A stretch of DNA of 64,000 nt from Gluconobacter aidae (GTDB lineage: Bacteria; Pseudomonadota; Alphaproteobacteria; Acetobacterales; Acetobacteraceae), in contig NZ_WIPH01000003.1 in assembly GCF_009547075.1 (NCBI RefSeq), forward strand, positions 124,001 through 188,000, given 5' to 3'. Under the pieces are notes generated by a model that saw nothing but the letters and a program-made list of their open reading frames with translations, was not told where the DNA came from and ran no database searches. Made by a program: the position numbers and the translations under genes. Shown here in pieces: positions 40,937 to 49,456 of the stretch (the first letter of the stretch is position 1; each line of letters starts with the position of its first letter).

Positions 40937-42244
40937 ATGACCCAGATCCGAGCCATTCGCGGTCCCATCCTGACTTTCCATGCCGATCCCTTCACCACCG
41001 ATCCCATGGACGCCCTGCATCACGAGCCCGATGGTCTGATCCTGACGGAAAACGGCCGCATCACCGCCGTCGGTCCCTGGGACAGTCTGCGCGACACCAT
41101 CCCTGCCGGAACGCCCCTCGACCACTATCCCGACATGCTGATTTCCGCGGGCATGATCGACACGCACGTCCATTACCCGCAGCTTCCGGTCATCGCGTCT
41201 TACGGTGAACAGCTTCTGGAATGGCTGGAAAGCTACGTCTTCCCCGCCGAAGCCCGCTACGCCGACATCGCCTATGCCCGCACTGTCGCCAGGCAGTTCC
41301 TGATCGAACTCCTGCGCGTCGGCACTACGACGGCCGCCGTGTACTGCACGGTCCACCCCCAGTCCGTGGACGCATTCTTTGAGGAATCCGAACGCCTCAA
41401 CACCTGCATGATCGCAGGCAAGGTCCTGATGGACCGCAACGCCCCAGAGAGCCTGCGCGATACCGCCCAGAGAGGCTACGACCAGTCTGCGGACCTCATC
41501 GCACGCTGGCATAATCGCGGACGCCAGCTTTACGCCGTCACTCCCCGCTTCGCTCCCACCAGCACCCCCGAACAGCTCGATCTCGCAGGCGCCCTCCTCG
41601 CCACAAAACCCGATCTGTTCATGCAGACGCATCTGCTCGAAAACCGCTCCGAAATCGCCTGGGTCCGCGAGCTTTTCCCCGATCGCAGCTCCTATCTGGA
41701 CGTATACGACAAGGCCGGTCTCCTGCGTCCCCGCGCCATTCTCGCCCATGCTGTCCACGCCGAAGAAGCCGACTTCCAGCGCTGTCACGACACCGGCTGC
41801 TCCATCGCGCACTGTCCCGGCTCGAACCAGTTCCTCGGCAGCGGATCTTTCCCGCTCTTTGAGGCCCTCAAACCCGAACGTCGCGTGCCCGTCGGCATCG
41901 GCAGCGATATCGGCGCCGGACCCTCGCTATCGCTGCTTCAGGTTCTCTCCGACGCCTACAAGGTCGCACAGGGCCTCCAGACCAGACTTCATCCCGCGCA
42001 GGGACTGTGGCTCGCCACGGCGGGAGGTGCACAGTCTCTCGGCCTCGAAGAGCGGATCGGCAATATTCGACCCGGCCTCTACGCCGATCTCTGCGTTTTC
42101 GACCCTGCCGCCACGCCGCTGGGCCGGATTCGGTCCCAGACCGCCGAAACCCTCGCCGACCGCCTGTTCGCCCTCACCATGCTGGGCGACGATCGCAGCA
42201 TCGCCGCCACCTATGTCGCCGGACAGTTGCTCCACCGGAGATAA
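40937..42244 (+). CDS. guaD: Guanine deaminase
   Basis: This 435-residue amidohydrolase converts guanine to xanthine and ammonia. It has the metal motif [14 protein letters not shown], the GTTTAAVY segment, [12 protein letters not shown], a further His in [24 protein letters not shown] and the catalytic Asp in [11 protein letters not shown], all typical of GuaD. The length matches. It is cytoplasmic. It is separated by one gene from the urate operon, so it may feed xanthine to the same route, although no xanthine dehydrogenase is in the window. Confidence 0.94.
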   Translation: MTQIRAIRGPILTFHADPFTTDPMDALHHEPDGLILTENGRITAVGPWDSLRDTIPAGTPLDHYPDMLISAGMIDTHVHYPQLPVIASYGEQLLEWLESYVFPAEARYADIAYARTVARQFLIELLRVGTTTAAVYCTVHPQSVDAFFEESERLNTCMIAGKVLMDRNAPESLRDTAQRGYDQSADLIARWHNRGRQLYAVTPRFAPTSTPEQLDLAGALLATKPDLFMQTHLLENRSEIAWVRELFPDRSSYLDVYDKAGLLRPRAILAHAVHAEEADFQRCHDTGCSIAHCPGSNQFLGSGSFPLFEALKPERRVPVGIGSDIGAGPSLSLLQVLSDAYKVAQGLQTRLHPAQGLWLATAGGAQSLGLEERIGNIRPGLYADLCVFDPAATPLGRIRSQTAETLADRLFALTMLGDDRSIAATYVAGQLLHRR

Positions 42245-42441
42245 AGCAACATGACGGCACAGGAGCATATCAGCGTCATAAACAGACACTGAGTGTAATT
42301 TTTTCTTTGACTCGGAAAAATTTTGAACTCTAGGGGTATCTTAATTATTTTTCAGAGTCGCAGCGGTAATACTGATCAGAGTATTTAATCTGCGAGAATA
42401 CTCCGGCTCACCCTCGGGCTCGCGACATAAAAGCAGGCGCC

Positions 42442-43428
42442 ATGCACCCTCCGGCCCATACCGCATTCCGCTGCGGCTTCCTGATTTTCCTGGGAGTGGC
42501 ACTGTCCTTCGCTGCTGCCACAGGTTTTCCCGAAAAAGCGCATGCCGCCGGGAGCACAGATACAACGCCCAGCGTGACGCTCGGCAATGACGGGAACAGC
42601 ACCGGACACTCCATGTTCCGCACCCTCTTTGACGGACAGCGCGCGCTCGGCACCAGCGGACTTTCTTCGCTCGAAGGCGCCAGCGGCGGCGGCATCGCAA
42701 GCTGGGCCACCATCAGCGGCTATGGCTCCAACAAAAGCGCGGGCATGGCCCTGCACTACAGCTATGTGAACCTCACCAGCTACTGGGACCAGAACGTCGG
42801 CGCGTCGATGGGCTTCTTCGACCGCGTCGAGATCTCCTACACGCACAATTTCTTCCAGACCCGCGGCACCGGCGCAAAACTCGGCATCGGCAACGGCTAC
42901 CAGTTCGACCTTGATGTCGCGGGCGCGAAAGTCCGCCTCTTCGGGCATATTGCCGACAATACCCTGATCCCGCAGGTCGCCATCGGCGGCATGTACAAAC
43001 ATGACAGCGACGGCAAGGTCATCCACGAAGTCGGCTCGAAACATACCGATGGCGGGGACGCCTATCTCGCCGTGACCAAGCTGTTTCCGAAAATCGGCAT
43101 CCTGATCGACACCACCGTCCGCTTCACCAAGGGCAACCAGTGGGGCATTCTCGGTTTCGGCGGGGATCAGGACAACAATTATCACGCCCAGTTCGAAGGC
43201 TCTCTCGGCTATCTGCCCTCCTTCATCCCCGGACTGGTGGTCGGCGTGGAATATCGCACCAAACCCCGCAACCAGCGCTTCACCGATGAAAGCAACTGGT
43301 TCGACGTCTACACCAGCTATTTCGTCAACAAACACCTGAACGTCACGCTGGCCTATGTGTCGCTGGGCACGATCGCGACGTATAAAAATCAGACGGGCTT
43401 CTATTTTTCCGCGCAGACCGGCTTCTGA
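42442..43428 (+). CDS. DUF3034-family putative outer-membrane protein
   Basis: This 328-residue protein has an N-terminal signal peptide (cleavage near AHAAGST) and an amphipathic beta-strand pattern ending in Phe (AQTGF), as expected for an outer-membrane barrel. Repeated aromatic girdle residues and the DLDVAGAKVRLFG and GNQWGILGFGGDQDNNYHAQFEGSLGYLPSF segments fit the DUF3034 family as I recall it. The function is unknown. It lies between guaD and the urate operon, converging on the permease gene, with a copy of the 50-bp repeat right after its stop. Confidence 0.65.
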   Translation: MHPPAHTAFRCGFLIFLGVALSFAAATGFPEKAHAAGSTDTTPSVTLGNDGNSTGHSMFRTLFDGQRALGTSGLSSLEGASGGGIASWATISGYGSNKSAGMALHYSYVNLTSYWDQNVGASMGFFDRVEISYTHNFFQTRGTGAKLGIGNGYQFDLDVAGAKVRLFGHIADNTLIPQVAIGGMYKHDSDGKVIHEVGSKHTDGGDAYLAVTKLFPKIGILIDTTVRFTKGNQWGILGFGGDQDNNYHAQFEGSLGYLPSFIPGLVVGVEYRTKPRNQRFTDESNWFDVYTSYFVNKHLNVTLAYVSLGTIATYKNQTGFYFSAQTGF

Positions 43429-43436
43429 AGGGGCGA

Positions 43437-43486
43437 TCCGGGCTCTGCCCGGACCCGGCAGGGATCTCGATCCCTGCACCCTGTTT
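43437..43486 (-). repeat. Dispersed intergenic palindromic repeat, copy 2
   Basis: This is 48 of 50 bases identical to the element at 2391-2440, in the opposite orientation. It starts eight bases after the DUF3034-family gene stop and contains the same two hairpins. Differences are at two positions only (one in a loop). Confidence 0.8.
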
Positions 43487-43545
43487 TATGAATCGGTGTC
43501 CAGAGCCCACGGCCTCTGGCGGGTTTCAGGACAGAGCCCTGAGCC

Positions 43546-44949
43546 TCACCCTTCGCGGATACGCTCGTCGATCAAAGACTCACGCGGCACATCCGTGGCA
43601 TGGGCCGCCTCATGAATCGTCCGCTTCACATTGAAAATCAGATGCAGCGAAATCGCTGACAGCGATCCAAGTGTAATTCCGCTTCCAAAAACGATCTTCG
43701 CCCACATCGGAAACGTGTCGGAGATATGCGGCTGGGCCGTCGCGAGCATGCTCAGTCCGATGCTGGTCCCAACGATAATCACGTTGCTCTGCCGGTTGAA
43801 ATCCACCCGCGAGAGGGTCTGCACGCCGACCACGGCCACGGTTGCGAACATCGCCAGCGCAGCCCCGCCCAGAACCGGCAGCGGCACCGCAGCCACCAGC
43901 GCGCCCAGACGCGGCAGACAGCCCAGCAGCATCATGATGACCGCCGCCGCCGCCACGACCCAGCGGCTCTTCACCGCCGTCATCCGCACCAGACCGACAT
44001 TCTCGGCAAAACACGTATAGGGAAACGAGTTGAGCACCCCACCGAGCATGGTCGCGATCCCATCGGCCCGAAGCGTGCGGGCAATATCTTCGGACGTGAT
44101 CGGCTTGTCCACGATTTCGCCCGTCGCATAGACGTTGCCAATCGTCTCGATCATGGAAATCGTCATGACGATCACCATCGACAGGATCGAGACCGGATGA
44201 AACGTCGGCATCCCGAAATAGAAGGGATGCGTGATGGACAGAAGCGGCGCGGACGCCACATCCCCGAAATTCGCATCGCCCAGTATCCAGGCCACCACCG
44301 TCCCGAGCACCAGTCCGATCAGCACGGCAATCGTGGCAATAAACCCGCGAAACAGCCGCTGGATCACCAGAATGGAGGCCAGTGTTCCAAGCCCGTACCA
44401 GATGCTCCGCAGCGGAACATGGTCCTGCATGACGGACGGACTGGCCCCCGACACAATGTCATTCGCCGCAACCGGCAACAGCGCCAGACCAATGATGAGA
44501 ATGATGGACCCCGTCACCACCGGCGGGAAAAACCGCACCAGCCCGGCGAAATGCCGCGCCATCAGGAACGTCACGAACCCCGCCACGATGACGGAGCCGT
44601 AAATGGACAGCAGCCCTGGCGTCCCGCCGCCCACAGCAGAGCCAATGGCGATCATCGGCCCCACGGCCGTGAACGTCACGCCCTGCAACAGCGGCAGCCG
44701 AACCCCGACCGGTCCGAACCCCACCGCCTGAAGCAGCGAAGCAATCCCGCAGGTGAACAGATCCGCATCAATCAGATGGATCAGCGTCTCGCGCGGCAGA
44801 TGCAGCGCGCCCGCTACGAGGATCGGCACGATGACCGCCGCCGAATAGAACGCCAGCACATGCTGCAACCCATAGGCCCCAAGCCGCCAGACCGGCAGTT
44901 TCTCGTCAACGGGATGCAGACCGGTCATCGCGGCGTTCTCGGCAGTCAT
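43546..44949 (-). CDS. Nucleobase:cation symporter 2 (purine/urate permease)
   Basis: This 467-residue inner-membrane protein belongs to the NCS2 xanthine/uracil/urate family: twelve or more hydrophobic segments, YGLQHVLAFY near the N terminus, the central GNVYATGEIVDKPI stretch, and NSFPYTCFAENVGLVRMT, the substrate-motif helix in which the usual Gln (QN) reads Glu (EN). It is the last gene of the urate operon, after hiuH, so urate or xanthine uptake is the best guess. The substrate cannot be proven from sequence. Confidence 0.85.
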   Translation of the reverse strand: MTAENAAMTGLHPVDEKLPVWRLGAYGLQHVLAFYSAAVIVPILVAGALHLPRETLIHLIDADLFTCGIASLLQAVGFGPVGVRLPLLQGVTFTAVGPMIAIGSAVGGGTPGLLSIYGSVIVAGFVTFLMARHFAGLVRFFPPVVTGSIILIIGLALLPVAANDIVSGASPSVMQDHVPLRSIWYGLGTLASILVIQRLFRGFIATIAVLIGLVLGTVVAWILGDANFGDVASAPLLSITHPFYFGMPTFHPVSILSMVIVMTISMIETIGNVYATGEIVDKPITSEDIARTLRADGIATMLGGVLNSFPYTCFAENVGLVRMTAVKSRWVVAAAAVIMMLLGCLPRLGALVAAVPLPVLGGAALAMFATVAVVGVQTLSRVDFNRQSNVIIVGTSIGLSMLATAQPHISDTFPMWAKIVFGSGITLGSLSAISLHLIFNVKRTIHEAAHATDVPRESLIDERIREG

Positions 44950-44958
44950 GAAAAGCCC

Positions 44959-45291
44959 TCAGCTTCCGCGATAGGTGGAATATCCGAACGGCGCCGCCAG
45001 CAGCGGCACATGTGCATGTGTTTCCGCCGCCAGCCCGAACACGATCGGCACCACATCCAGAAACGGCGGATCAGACAGAACCTGCCCGCCTTTGCGGAAG
45101 TAATCGCCAATCCGGAACTCCAGACAATACGTCCCTTTCGGAAGCGCAACATCCCGCAGTTCCGGGCAACGCCCATCCGAATTGGTCTGGCCTTCGAACA
45201 GAACCTGCTCTCCCTGCAACAGACGCAGGCTCACACCCGCGGCAGGCTTCCCGGACACCGTATCGAGAACATGCGTGGACAGAGAACTCAT
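44959..45291 (-). CDS. hiuH: 5-hydroxyisourate hydrolase
   Basis: This 110-residue transthyretin-like enzyme has the family start LSTHVLDTVSGKPAAGVSL, a conserved Arg/Lys pattern in FRIGDYFRKGG, and the C-terminal signature PFGYSTYRGS. It opens 5-hydroxyisourate to OHCU in urate catabolism. It overlaps the uraD stop by four bases and is followed by the permease, so the genes are coupled. No signal peptide is visible, so it is cytoplasmic. Confidence 0.94.
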   Translation of the reverse strand: MSSLSTHVLDTVSGKPAAGVSLRLLQGEQVLFEGQTNSDGRCPELRDVALPKGTYCLEFRIGDYFRKGGQVLSDPPFLDVVPIVFGLAAETHAHVPLLAAPFGYSTYRGS

Positions 45292-45812
45292 GCCGTCACC
45301 AGATCTTTCAGACGAAGTCCTGCAATCGCATCAATCTGCGTCAGCGCCTCGGTCAGTTCCTGTTCGGGAGTGCCAGAAAGACGGCGCTCCATTTCATCCA
45401 TAATGACGGTTTTCGCCGCTTTTCCGGGTGCAGCGACCTTGCGCACGCAGATCACGAACGGCATGGAAAACCGCGCACGATACGCATCATTCAAGCCCCG
45501 GAACCGCTCATATTCCGCAGGCGTCAGACGATCCAGTCCGGCCGAAGCCTGTTCCGAGGCGGAATGTTCCGTCAGATCCGGATCAATCCCGGCCCGGTGC
45601 CCGAGTTCCGGATGCGCCCGCACCAGCGCAAGCTGCGCCTCCACGCCCGTAGACCGCACGACTTGCGCAAACGCGGACAGCATCGCGTCCCCATCCGCAA
45701 AAGGCCGTGCTTTCAACGCCCCGTCCGCCACCCAGGGCGAATGTTCGTAAAGCCCGCCGAACTGCGCCACAAACGCCTCGGCCGACAGTGCATTGACGTC
45801 CGAAATCTTCAT
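45288..45812 (-). CDS. uraD: 2-oxo-4-hydroxy-4-carboxy-5-ureidoimidazoline decarboxylase
   Basis: This 174-residue OHCU decarboxylase contains the catalytic His motif YEHSPWVAD and the family stretch RAHPELGHRAG with PFVICVRK. It turns OHCU into S-allantoin. Both ends overlap neighbours by four bases (puuE upstream, hiuH downstream), so it is part of one translation-coupled operon. Confidence 0.94.
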   Translation of the reverse strand: MKISDVNALSAEAFVAQFGGLYEHSPWVADGALKARPFADGDAMLSAFAQVVRSTGVEAQLALVRAHPELGHRAGIDPDLTEHSASEQASAGLDRLTPAEYERFRGLNDAYRARFSMPFVICVRKVAAPGKAAKTVIMDEMERRLSGTPEQELTEALTQIDAIAGLRLKDLVTA

Positions 45813-46708
45813 GCCGGATGCACAGACTGCCAGTGCCGCGCAATATCCAGCCGCGTCGCCACCCAGACCTCTTCATGCTTCTGGATATGCTCCAGAAACT
45901 TCAGCAGCCCCAGCGCCCGCGCCGGCTTGCCCGCCAGACGGCAATGCAGCCCGATCGACATCATCCGTCCACCCTCACGATACAGCATGTCAAACGCATC
46001 ACGCAGATAGACGAAGAACTGCTCACCTTCCGTAAAACCGTTCAGCGCCGCGAACTTCATGTCATTCGCGTCCAGCGTATACGGCACGATCAGCTGCGCC
46101 CGGCCCTGGGTCCGGTCATAATACGGCAGATCATCCGCATAGGAATCCGCATCATAAACAAACCCGCCTTCCTCCGCGACCAGACGCGCCGTGTTCGGGC
46201 TCGTGCGCCCCTGATACCAGCCCAGCGGCCGCTCCCCCGTCACTTCGGTATGCAGCGCAATCGCCTCGCGGATATACGCCCGCTCCACATCCTCAGGGAA
46301 ATCCTGATAATCAATCCAGCGCAGACCATGGGAGGCAATTTCCCAGCCACTCTCCTTCATGGCCGCCACGGCATCCGGATTGCGAGCCAGCGCCTTCGCC
46401 ACACCAAACACCGTCACCGGCATCCCGGCAGCATCGAACAGACGCCGCAGCCGCCAGAACCCGGCCCGGCTGCCATATTCGTACAGGCTTTCCATCTGCG
46501 CACAGCGCGCGCCGATAATGGATTTCGTGCCGATCATTTCGGACAGGAACGCTTCCGATCCCGCATCGCCATGCAGAACCGAGTTTTCCGCGCCTTCCTC
46601 GTAATTGATGACGAACTGCACGGCGATACGCGCGCCATTCGGCCATTTCGGATCAGGCGGCGTGCGGCCATAGCCGATCATGTCCCTCGGATAGCTGTCC
46701 TGCGTCAT
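45809..46708 (-). CDS. puuE: PuuE-type allantoinase (polysaccharide deacetylase fold)
   Basis: This 299-residue protein resembles PuuE, a metal-independent allantoinase of the polysaccharide deacetylase fold. Conserved stretches are YPRDMIGYGRTPPDPKWPNGARIAVQFVINYEEGAEN, EYGSRAGFWRLRRLF, ASHGLRWIDYQDF and YQGRTSPNTARLVAEEGGFVYDADSYADDLPYY. It hydrolyses allantoin to allantoate. The ATG at 46708 has AGAAGGGAG upstream; an in-frame TTG at 46726 is less likely. It lies between the monooxygenase and uraD genes in the operon. Confidence 0.92.
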   Translation of the reverse strand: MTQDSYPRDMIGYGRTPPDPKWPNGARIAVQFVINYEEGAENSVLHGDAGSEAFLSEMIGTKSIIGARCAQMESLYEYGSRAGFWRLRRLFDAAGMPVTVFGVAKALARNPDAVAAMKESGWEIASHGLRWIDYQDFPEDVERAYIREAIALHTEVTGERPLGWYQGRTSPNTARLVAEEGGFVYDADSYADDLPYYDRTQGRAQLIVPYTLDANDMKFAALNGFTEGEQFFVYLRDAFDMLYREGGRMMSIGLHCRLAGKPARALGLLKFLEHIQKHEEVWVATRLDIARHWQSVHPA

Positions 46709-46722
46709 GGGCGTCTCCCTTC

Positions 46723-48168
46723 TCAAAGCACCGGCGGATCGAGACTGACGAGTTCTTCCGTGTCATAGGCCAGAAGGCTCGCCAGATGCTTCTCCCCGTC
46801 CTCCACGAACAGATCCCGCGCAATGCCCCGCGCCAGTTTCTCCACGCCAAAACGCATCCCGCTGATGGACGCCCCCGAAAGCCCCATGCTCGGCATGGCA
46901 CCGAACGTGAAGTTGTAGATCGCCGCCAGCATCGGCGCCTTCGGATCGGACGCATCCTTCGGCAGGAACTGGAACCGCGCTCCCAGATAGGGATGGCTGC
47001 CCAGAAGCTCGCTTTCCTCACCGGCGGGCGGCGTGAAATGATCGCGCCACAGCATGACCGAAGACGCAAAATCCCGCGTTTCCGGACGCTGCGACAGGTC
47101 GATCGTGAACCCCGTCCCGATGATCAGGAAATCAAAACGCATCTCGCCCTGCGGCGTCGTCACCACGACCTCGTCCCCGTCCATCCGCGTTGCCGTCCAG
47201 GGCATTCCGGGATGGAAGGCGAAGTTCTCATGACGGCGGCAGCGCCAGAACGTGTCCTGCGGCGGCGGCTGGTTCAGGCTGTAGATCTGGCGCATGAAAC
47301 GCCAGCGCGTCAGGTCCGGCAGTTCCGAAAAATGCGCGAGAAAGCCCGCATTTTCCATCCAGCGATACGGATTAATGGCCGGGATCTTCGCCCGCCGCAG
47401 GCACAGATCCACCCGCCCCGCGCCCTTTTCCAGCGCCGTCGCAGCATTGTCGAACGCCGAGGCCCCGGCCCCCAGAACGCCGATCCGCTTGCCCTTCAGC
47501 GCTTCAAAATCAATGTCTTCATGCGTGTGGGCATAAACGGATTTCGGCAACGTCTCGGAAATGAAGGACGGCACATGCCACGTCCCGCCGCCGTCAATGC
47601 CCGTCGCCAGAACCATCCGCCGTGCCAGACGCACCGTTTCCTGACCGGCCGCATTGCGGAACGTTAGCCGCAGCAGCCCCTCGTCCCAGCCGACATGCAC
47701 CAGTTCCTGATCGTTCACGACCGGGATGTCGAGCGTCTGCCGCACCCAGTCCAGATAGGCCTGCCAGTCATGGCGGGAAATCTTGTCCAGATCCTCCCAC
47801 GCCTGCGCGCTGTAACGCGCCTCGAACCAGGATTGCGGCGTGAGACTGGGAATGCCCAGATCCGGCCCGGTCACATGCTTGGGCGTGCGCAGCGTAATCA
47901 TGCGCGCAAACGTCATCCACGGCCCTTCGCCGCCTTTGGAAGCCTTTTCAAAAACTTCCACATTGGTCACACCCTGCCGGCGCAGACCGAAGCAGGACGT
48001 GATGCCCCCCTGTCCAGCGCCGATGATGGCCACATCCAGAACCGCCTTCCCGTCCCGCTCCTGCGTCAGGCTCCAGTTGCCGGTCGCATAGCGGATTTTC
48101 GCCAGGTCCTCCCGCACACGCTCCGAAAGCGCGGTCAGAGCATCGACGGGAGAAACGGTGGATGTCAT
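46723..48168 (-). CDS. FAD/NAD(P)H-dependent monooxygenase of a urate operon
   Basis: This 481-residue flavoprotein has two Rossmann motifs: GAGQGG at residues 50-55 (FAD) and GVLGAGASAFDNA around residue 230 (NAD(P)H), with a terminal LATG-type element (LATGID). This is the layout of a class B-like flavin monooxygenase or N-hydroxylase. It is first in an operon encoding every step from hydroxyisourate to allantoate and no uricase is present, so it probably oxidises urate, as described for the FAD-dependent HpyO/HpxO enzymes. I recall HpyO has a related architecture but could not check it. The start ATG is 48168. Confidence 0.75.
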   Translation of the reverse strand: MTSTVSPVDALTALSERVREDLAKIRYATGNWSLTQERDGKAVLDVAIIGAGQGGITSCFGLRRQGVTNVEVFEKASKGGEGPWMTFARMITLRTPKHVTGPDLGIPSLTPQSWFEARYSAQAWEDLDKISRHDWQAYLDWVRQTLDIPVVNDQELVHVGWDEGLLRLTFRNAAGQETVRLARRMVLATGIDGGGTWHVPSFISETLPKSVYAHTHEDIDFEALKGKRIGVLGAGASAFDNAATALEKGAGRVDLCLRRAKIPAINPYRWMENAGFLAHFSELPDLTRWRFMRQIYSLNQPPPQDTFWRCRRHENFAFHPGMPWTATRMDGDEVVVTTPQGEMRFDFLIIGTGFTIDLSQRPETRDFASSVMLWRDHFTPPAGEESELLGSHPYLGARFQFLPKDASDPKAPMLAAIYNFTFGAMPSMGLSGASISGMRFGVEKLARGIARDLFVEDGEKHLASLLAYDTEELVSLDPPVL

Positions 48169-48242
48169 GTGGTCAAATCCCAAAAACCGGTACGGACAAA
48201 GCAGCATCCGGCCGCCGCCAGAGCACCTTTCCGCAACAAAAT

Positions 48243-48257
48243 GACAGGTCACCTGTC
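48243..48257. promoter_or_regulatory. Palindrome in the urate operon/LysR promoter
   Basis: GACAGGT and ACCTGTC form a perfect palindrome around one C, midway between the divergent urate operon and the LysR gene. The position suits an operator for the LysR protein or another purine-responsive regulator. Confidence 0.4.
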
Positions 48258-48340
48258 GGTCGGGATAGTTTCATACCGCTGTAAGGGCGTATACTTCATA
48301 AAAACGCATCTCCCGTTCGCAAAAAGAGAGCAGTTCTTCC

Positions 48341-49264
48341 ATGCCTGTCTTCTCACGCTTCCTGCGTTACTTCCTTGCCGTCGCCCAGCACGGATCGATC
48401 CGACGCGCTTCCGAACATCTGCGCATCGCCGCCTCGGCCATCGACCGGCAGATCCTCCAGGGCGAGGAGTCTCTCGGCACACCCCTGTTCGAACGCCTCC
48501 CCAGCGGCCTGCGCCTGACGGCGACGGGCGAACTTCTCTATGCTCACGGCAAGCAGTGGTCGCGGGACCTGACCAATATGTGCGTCCAGATCGAGGACAT
48601 GCGCGGCCTGCGCCGGGGACAGGTGGACATCGCCGTCCCGGACGCCCTGACCCGCGGCTTTCTGCCCCGCCTGCTGCGCGCCATGCGCACGACCCATCCC
48701 GGCATCACGATATCGACCCATGTTCTCGACAACAGCCGTATCCAGAGCACCCTGATCGACGGCTCGGTCGATGTCGCGCTCCTTCTCAACCCGACGCACG
48801 CCAAGGGCCTTCTCGTCCGGGCCCACAAGGATTTTCCGCTCGGTTTCGTCTGCCTGCCCAACCATCCCGTCGCGGAACGTAAAAGCGCCCGTTTCAGCCT
48901 GGCGATGAATTATCCCATGATCATGCCAGAACCCCCGCTCGCCCTTCACCGACAGATCGAAATTCTCGAAATCGACAGCAATCTCGATATCCATGCCGCT
49001 GCCGCTTCCGACAACATCCAGATGATCAAGTCCCTGGTTCGTGAAGGCGTCGGACTCGGCATCCTCAGCGCACTCGACGTCATGGAAGAGGTCACGCGCG
49101 GCGAACTGGCCTTCATTCCGATTTCCAACCACGACGTCGCCCCCCTGACGCTCGCCCTGTGCGTAGACCATTCCCGCCAGCTTTCGGGCGCCGCGCGGCT
49201 CGTGATTTCCGAACTCGAAAAAGAGTTCCTCTCTCCTCCTGCAACACCCCTCTCTACGACCTGA
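48341..49264 (+). CDS. LysR-family transcriptional regulator
   Basis: This 307-residue protein has the N-terminal helix-turn-helix (FLRYFLAVAQHGSIRRASEHLRIAASAIDRQILQGEESLGTPLFERLPSGLRLTATGE) and a C-terminal periplasmic-binding-like effector domain. It is divergent from the urate operon across about 170 bases, which usually means it controls the operon, probably in response to a purine intermediate. The ligand is unknown. Confidence 0.9.
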   Translation: MPVFSRFLRYFLAVAQHGSIRRASEHLRIAASAIDRQILQGEESLGTPLFERLPSGLRLTATGELLYAHGKQWSRDLTNMCVQIEDMRGLRRGQVDIAVPDALTRGFLPRLLRAMRTTHPGITISTHVLDNSRIQSTLIDGSVDVALLLNPTHAKGLLVRAHKDFPLGFVCLPNHPVAERKSARFSLAMNYPMIMPEPPLALHRQIEILEIDSNLDIHAAAASDNIQMIKSLVREGVGLGILSALDVMEEVTRGELAFIPISNHDVAPLTLALCVDHSRQLSGAARLVISELEKEFLSPPATPLSTT

Positions 49265-49456
49265 TTTCCGGCCACGCAAAACCGCATCATATGGGAGACA
49301 TGGACTGTCACATTTTTGCATCAACCTAAAAACGGCAATGCTTCGGTCTGCATTTTATCTTTGATGGGAATAGGCCATCCGTTTTACATCCACGTTTCGA
49401 ATAAATACCGTTCCCAAAGTGAACCTTTCGTTTCCACAGGACAGGAGCCCGGCAGC

